NCBI RefSeq assembly: GCF_004327335.1
Contig: NZ_QJUO01000033.1
Location: 1 to 53,124, forward strand
DNA from: Stutzerimonas kirkiae
GTDB taxonomy: Bacteria; Pseudomonadota; Gammaproteobacteria; Pseudomonadales; Pseudomonadaceae
DNA length: 53,124 nt
Direction: 5' to 3'
Position numbers and translations under genes: made by a program. The notes under the pieces were generated by a model. The model had not been told where the DNA came from. It saw nothing but the letters and a program-made list of their open reading frames with translations, and ran no database searches. Positions 50,018 through 53,124 of this stretch are shown in pieces (position 1 is the first letter of the stretch; each line of letters begins with the position of its first letter).

Positions 50018-50626
50018 ATGAAACCCTGGGTACTGGGATTGGCCGGTGGTATCGGCAGTGGCAAAAGCGCTGTGGCGGATCGCTTTGCCTCGCTGGGTGT
50101 GCACGTGGTCGATTCCGACCAGGCTGCCCGTTGGGTGGTCGAGCCAGGCCGGCCCGCGCTGGCACGGATCGCGGAGCATTTCGGTGCCGGAGTGCTGCAG
50201 GCGGATGGAACGCTGGACCGGGCCGGCTTGCGCGCACGGATTTTCCAGAACCCGCAGGAGAAGGCCTGGCTGGAAGGCCTGTTGCATCCCCTGGTGCGTG
50301 AAGAGGTGGAACGGCACCTGTCGTTGGCCCGCTCGCCCTACGCCATCATGGTGTCGCCGCTGCTGGTGGAAGCCGGCCTGCATCGGCGGGTGGATCGTTT
50401 GCTGGTGGTGGATGTGCCCGAGTCCTTGCAACTTGAGCGGGCCATGCGGCGTGACGAGGCAAGCGAAGAGCAGGTGCGGGCCATCATGAAGGCCCAGGCC
50501 AGCAGGGAGGAACGTCTGCGCCATGCCGATGATGTGCTGGTGAATGACCGTGACCTGACATGGCTGCAAGCGCAGGTGGAGCGTTTGCATGCCTTCTATC
50601 TGACTTTGCGTGGAGGTGTGCAATGA
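50018..50626 (+). CDS. coaE: Dephospho-CoA kinase
   Basis: The last enzyme of coenzyme A synthesis; it phosphorylates the 3'-hydroxyl of dephospho-CoA. The 202-residue protein starts [17 protein letters not shown] (P-loop), then [10 protein letters not shown] and [11 protein letters not shown], and ends with the nucleotide lid. I chose the ATG at 50018 because the P-loop belongs at residue 10-17. It follows pilD as in other pseudomonads and overlaps yacG. Confidence 0.96.
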   Translation: MKPWVLGLAGGIGSGKSAVADRFASLGVHVVDSDQAARWVVEPGRPALARIAEHFGAGVLQADGTLDRAGLRARIFQNPQEKAWLEGLLHPLVREEVERHLSLARSPYAIMVSPLLVEAGLHRRVDRLLVVDVPESLQLERAMRRDEASEEQVRAIMKAQASREERLRHADDVLVNDRDLTWLQAQVERLHAFYLTLRGGVQ

Positions 50627-50814
50627 CGACACGGGTGCAGTGCCCTACCTGCGGTATGGCGGTCGAGTGGAGTTCCAGCAGCCCGTATCGGCCATTCTGC
50701 TCGGAGCGTTGCAAACTCATCGATCTGGGGGCGTGGGCCTCGGAAAAACACGCGATTCCTGGCAACGAACTGGAGGACGACGTGTTTTCCGAGGAATTGT
50801 CTCCGCGACACTGA
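50623..50814 (+). CDS. yacG: DNA gyrase inhibitor YacG (zinc protein)
   Basis: A 63-residue zinc-binding protein that binds GyrB and inhibits gyrase. The four ligands are CPTC...FCSERC, followed by [17 protein letters not shown], the YacG hallmark. I chose the ATG at 50623, which overlaps the coaE stop (ATGA); the longer open frame lies within coaE. Confidence 0.95.
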   Translation: MTTRVQCPTCGMAVEWSSSSPYRPFCSERCKLIDLGAWASEKHAIPGNELEDDVFSEELSPRH

Positions 50815-50835
50815 TACGGGATATGCCCAGCCGGC

Positions 50836-51525
50836 TCAATGCCTGTGTTCGTCATCCCGCCAGGGCGCCTGCAGGTAGCGGCTGTGATTGAAGGTCTCCA
50901 GCCAGTCCGGGTAGAACACCACCAGGGCCGTCACCGCGGTGCCATTGATGAACGCCTCGGGGAACATCACCAGCCACAGGTAGCCGGCGAAGTCTTCCAG
51001 CCAGGGTGGCATGAGATAGCGTTCATCCAGCAGCAGGATTCCCAGGGAGGCCAGGATGCAGAGCAGGGCGGCCAGGGCGGCGGGGAAGAATCCGCAGAAG
51101 AATATATAGACGAACAGGTTGCGTGGCTGGGCCTTCTCGACGCGGCGAGCGCAAAGCTCGGTGACGAGTACGGGGGTCAGCACCAGCAGGACGCCGTTGA
51201 TACCGATGGCGGTCCATTGCAGATGCCCGGTGATCGAGATTCCGAGTTGTGCGACGAAGCCGGCGAATATCGCCAGTGGCCAGCCAAGCAGGAGTGTGAC
51301 AGCGGTCAGGCCGATGAAGTGGAAGGACAGCCCGGATTCGAAGTCCCGGCGCACCAGCCATAGCAGGAACAGCGCCAGTACCGTGCCGCACAGCAGGTGC
51401 TGGCGGCGTGTATCACTGAACAGCTCTACCCAGGAAACCTCCCTGGCGGCCCAGCCCAGCGCTGCCACATAGACGCACCAGCCTATCAGCAGGCTGGGCA
51501 GGGCGAGCAGGTCGGCGGAAATCAT
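50836..51525 (-). CDS. CbiM-like energy-coupling-factor membrane protein
   Basis: A 229-residue polytopic inner-membrane protein with about six to seven helices. It resembles the divergent CbiM-type substrate-binding membrane component of cobalt/nickel ECF transporters (LSFHFIGLTAVTLLLGWPLAIFAGFV, WTAIGINGVLLVLTPVLV). The metal-binding N-terminal Met-His of true CbiM is absent (it begins MISADLL), so function in metal uptake is uncertain. The start at 51525 is chosen as the first hydrophobic-led Met. Confidence 0.75.
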   Translation of the reverse strand: MISADLLALPSLLIGWCVYVAALGWAAREVSWVELFSDTRRQHLLCGTVLALFLLWLVRRDFESGLSFHFIGLTAVTLLLGWPLAIFAGFVAQLGISITGHLQWTAIGINGVLLVLTPVLVTELCARRVEKAQPRNLFVYIFFCGFFPAALAALLCILASLGILLLDERYLMPPWLEDFAGYLWLVMFPEAFINGTAVTALVVFYPDWLETFNHSRYLQAPWRDDEHRH

Positions 51526-51589
51526 GCGGGGGAGGCTCCGGTTGGGCGGCAGGCGGGCGCAGGCTCGTAGGGGATGGTACCGCCTGGCC

Positions 51590-51613
51590 GGTGCGCACGG
51601 CACACCCTGTGGG
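51590..51613. repeat. GTGCGCACGGC palindrome
   Basis: GGTGCGCACGGCACACCCTGTGGG, another member of the GTAGGGTGCGC family. The ~390-base gap to rplM otherwise holds a GGGGATGCCTAGC direct repeat (about 51735 and 51768) and the rplM promoter. Confidence 0.55.
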
Positions 51614-51848
51614 ACGAAAAAGAGTTGACGCGTTCCTGCACGCGCCCCTGATCCTGATGAGGCTTCCGGCTTTTGTATTGAATTGGCTTGCTATTTCCCC
51701 GGTAATCTGGATAATCCCGCAACTTTCCTGGCGGGGATGCCTAGCTTGCCGGGAACATTAGGTAGGGGATGCCTAGCCTACCGACAATTGCCGTGGCGGA
51801 CGCGCAGACCCGAGCCCCCGATAGCGTCTGTTTCCGGCTGCCTTGATC

Positions 51849-51877
51849 TTGTCAGGGCGAGCACTATTCAGTAAGAT
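51849..51877 (+). promoter_or_regulatory. Sigma-70 promoter for rplM-rpsI
   Basis: TTGTCA, exactly 17 bases, then TAAGAT: a near-consensus sigma-70 promoter 41 bases before the rplM start codon. Confidence 0.7.
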
Positions 51878-51917
51878 TCGCCGTCTTATTTTCAGGCGGC
51901 CCCTGAGGCTATAACCA

Positions 51918-52346
51918 ATGAAGACTTTTACTGCTAAACCGGAAACCGTCAAGCGCGACTGGTTCGTCGTCGACGCTGCCGGCCAGACCCTGGGTCGTCT
52001 GGCAACCGAAATCGCTAGCCGCCTGCGTGGCAAGCACAAGCCCGAGTACACCCCGCACGTCGATACCGGCGACTACATCGTAGTCATCAATGCCGAGCAG
52101 GTTCGTGTGACCGGCGCCAAGACGTCCGACAAGATGTATTACTCTCACTCCGGTTTCCCGGGTGGCATCAAAGAGATCAGCTTCGAGAAGCTGATCGCAA
52201 AGGCGCCCGAGCGCGTGATCGAGACTGCGGTCAAAGGCATGCTGCCGAAGAACCCGCTGGGTCGCGACATGTATCGTAAGCTGAAGGTCTACAAGGGTGC
52301 CAGCCATCCTCATACCGCTCAGCAGCCCCAAGAACTGAAGATTTAA
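51918..52346 (+). CDS. rplM: 50S ribosomal protein L13
   Basis: A 142-residue L13, starting [15 protein letters not shown], with the [34 protein letters not shown] core and the [31 protein letters not shown] end. The ribosome site GAGGCT precedes the ATG. It forms an operon with rpsI, 14 bases downstream. Codon use is strongly biased, as for highly expressed genes. Confidence 0.98.
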   Translation: MKTFTAKPETVKRDWFVVDAAGQTLGRLATEIASRLRGKHKPEYTPHVDTGDYIVVINAEQVRVTGAKTSDKMYYSHSGFPGGIKEISFEKLIAKAPERVIETAVKGMLPKNPLGRDMYRKLKVYKGASHPHTAQQPQELKI

Positions 52347-52360
52347 CGGAATAGTTCATT

Positions 52361-52753
52361 ATGTCGGCGACTCAAAATTACGGCACAGGCCGTCGCAAGA
52401 CAGCAACCGCTCGCGTATTCCTGCGTCCGGGTACTGGCAAGATTTCCATCAACAATCGTGAGCTGGACAACTTCTTCGGTCGTGAAACCGCTCGCATGGT
52501 CGTTCGTCAGCCGCTCGAGCTGACCGAAACCACCGAGAAGTTCGACATCTACATCACCGTTCTGGGTGGTGGTGTCAGCGGCCAGGCTGGGGCGATCCGT
52601 CACGGTATCACCCGCGCTCTGATCGAATATGACGAAACCCTTCGCGGCCCGCTGCGCAAGGCCGGCTACGTGACTCGCGATGCTCGCGAAGTCGAACGTA
52701 AGAAGATCGGTCTGCGCAAGGCGCGCAAGCGTCCGCAGTACTCCAAGCGTTAA
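52361..52753 (+). CDS. rpsI: 30S ribosomal protein S9
   Basis: A 130-residue S9, starting [19 protein letters not shown] and ending KRPQYSKR, whose C-terminal arginine reaches the P-site tRNA. Last gene of the rplM-rpsI operon and followed by a clear terminator. Confidence 0.98.
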   Translation: MSATQNYGTGRRKTATARVFLRPGTGKISINNRELDNFFGRETARMVVRQPLELTETTEKFDIYITVLGGGVSGQAGAIRHGITRALIEYDETLRGPLRKAGYVTRDAREVERKKIGLRKARKRPQYSKR

Positions 52754-52771
52754 CTTTCGCTTGCGACGGAA

Positions 52772-52806
52772 AACGCCCGGCTCCGCAAGGAGTCGGGCGT
52801 TTTTTA
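52772..52806 (+). terminator. Rho-independent terminator of rplM-rpsI
   Basis: AACGCCCGGCTCC, loop GCAA, GGAGTCGGGCGTT (one bulge), followed by TTTTTTAT. The group II intron begins one or two bases after the T-run. Confidence 0.92.
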
Positions 52807-52807
52807 T

Positions 52808-53124
52808 GTGCGCCCAGCATGGGCGCACTCCTGTGGGTGCAAGTCCCACCGTAAGCTGATCACCGCGAACGAAGTGAAGCGCAACTGCGTGAGGGCGACC
52901 GAGCGTGGGGAGGAAGGGTAGAGCGTAATCTGCGAGCCGATGGACAAGAACCGGATAGAAGGCGCTGCCGAGCAGGGCGAGCGGGCATGAAACCGCAAAG
53001 CTCTGGTGATCAAGAGGAAGTGGCGTAAATCCGGCGGTTGTGCAGAGAAGGAGTGCGTTCTTACCTGGGGAGATCTCGCCTCGATCCTGAAAGGGTAACG
53101 GTGTCGAACCGGAGCGAGAAGTCA
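52808..53124 (+). mobile_element. Group II intron, 5' portion (probably class C), continuing past the window
   Basis: The sequence opens GTGCGCCCAGC, fitting the GUGYG 5' end of group II introns, and goes on with domain I stems such as GGGCGCA and GGTGCAAGTCCCACC. Tracts like GAACCGGATAGAAGGCGC and GGCATGAAACCGCAAAG are typical of bacterial introns in pseudomonads. No protein frame is present yet; the reverse transcriptase/maturase and domains V-VI should lie beyond the window. Its place just after a terminator stem is the target preference of class C introns. Confidence 0.85.

Overview
The window reads as chromosome from a high-GC gammaproteobacterium of the genus Pseudomonas (sensu lato). 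The 5S rRNA, the divergent pilin / pilBCD-coaE-yacG block, the split urease loci, the PA4872-type oxaloacetate decarboxylase and the rplM-rpsI pair all point there. I cannot name a species.

Layout: 1-422 is the tail of an rRNA operon (23S 3' end, 5S, terminator). 527-3475 holds a pterin carbinolamine dehydratase, an unrecognised helical protein and AMP nucleosidase (amn). 3614-6010 (minus strand) is ureE-ureF-ureG-hupE, the nickel half of the urease system. 6133-9095 holds a GNAT acetyltransferase, an EamA transporter behind a SlyA-like operator, oxaloacetate decarboxylase and a small DksA-type zinc protein. 9214-13172 is an oxidative-stress island: an OxyR-like regulator with an extra CxxC insert, and a catalase-peroxidase with a signal peptide, flanked by two short inverted-repeat elements. 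13685-16966 (minus) is ureD-ureA-ureB-ureC. 17055-22769 holds a YdfG-type dehydrogenase, a polar amino-acid ABC importer and its divergent MocR-type regulator. 22770-23754 has no convincing gene but many repeats. 23755-33754 (minus) is a class III aminotransferase and a urea module: allophanate hydrolase, GntR regulator and urtABCDE, with the first two starts overlapping. 34052-40867 holds rluE and a cell-surface-signalling iron cluster (ECF sigma, FecR, TonB receptor with an STN domain, exported Fes-type esterase). 40888-42289 holds an FKBP, a lipoprotein and a C92-type amidase. 42513-49922 is the type IV pilus region. 50018-52753 holds coaE, yacG, a CbiM-like membrane protein, rplM and rpsI. 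The window ends inside a group II intron placed directly after the rpsI terminator.

Working together: UrtA-E would import urea. UreABC hydrolyses it after nickel loading by UreD/E/F/G, with HupE as a likely nickel permease. Allophanate hydrolase adds a route to ammonia from allophanate. The iron cluster would sense, import and hydrolyse a ferric tri-catecholate-like siderophore.

Most unusual: the pilA position divergent from pilB does not encode a normal ~150-residue pilin. It encodes a 61-residue prepilin that ends after the N-terminal helix. Twelve bases later comes a Sec-secreted protein with six cysteines in the mature part. This looks like a split pilin of the Geobacter PilA-N/PilA-C kind. 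Next on the same strand is an ABC cassette (permease, lipoprotein, ATPase) reminiscent of Myxococcus pilGHI. Also notable are an eight-copy intergenic palindrome family and the inverted-repeat elements that abut gene ends.
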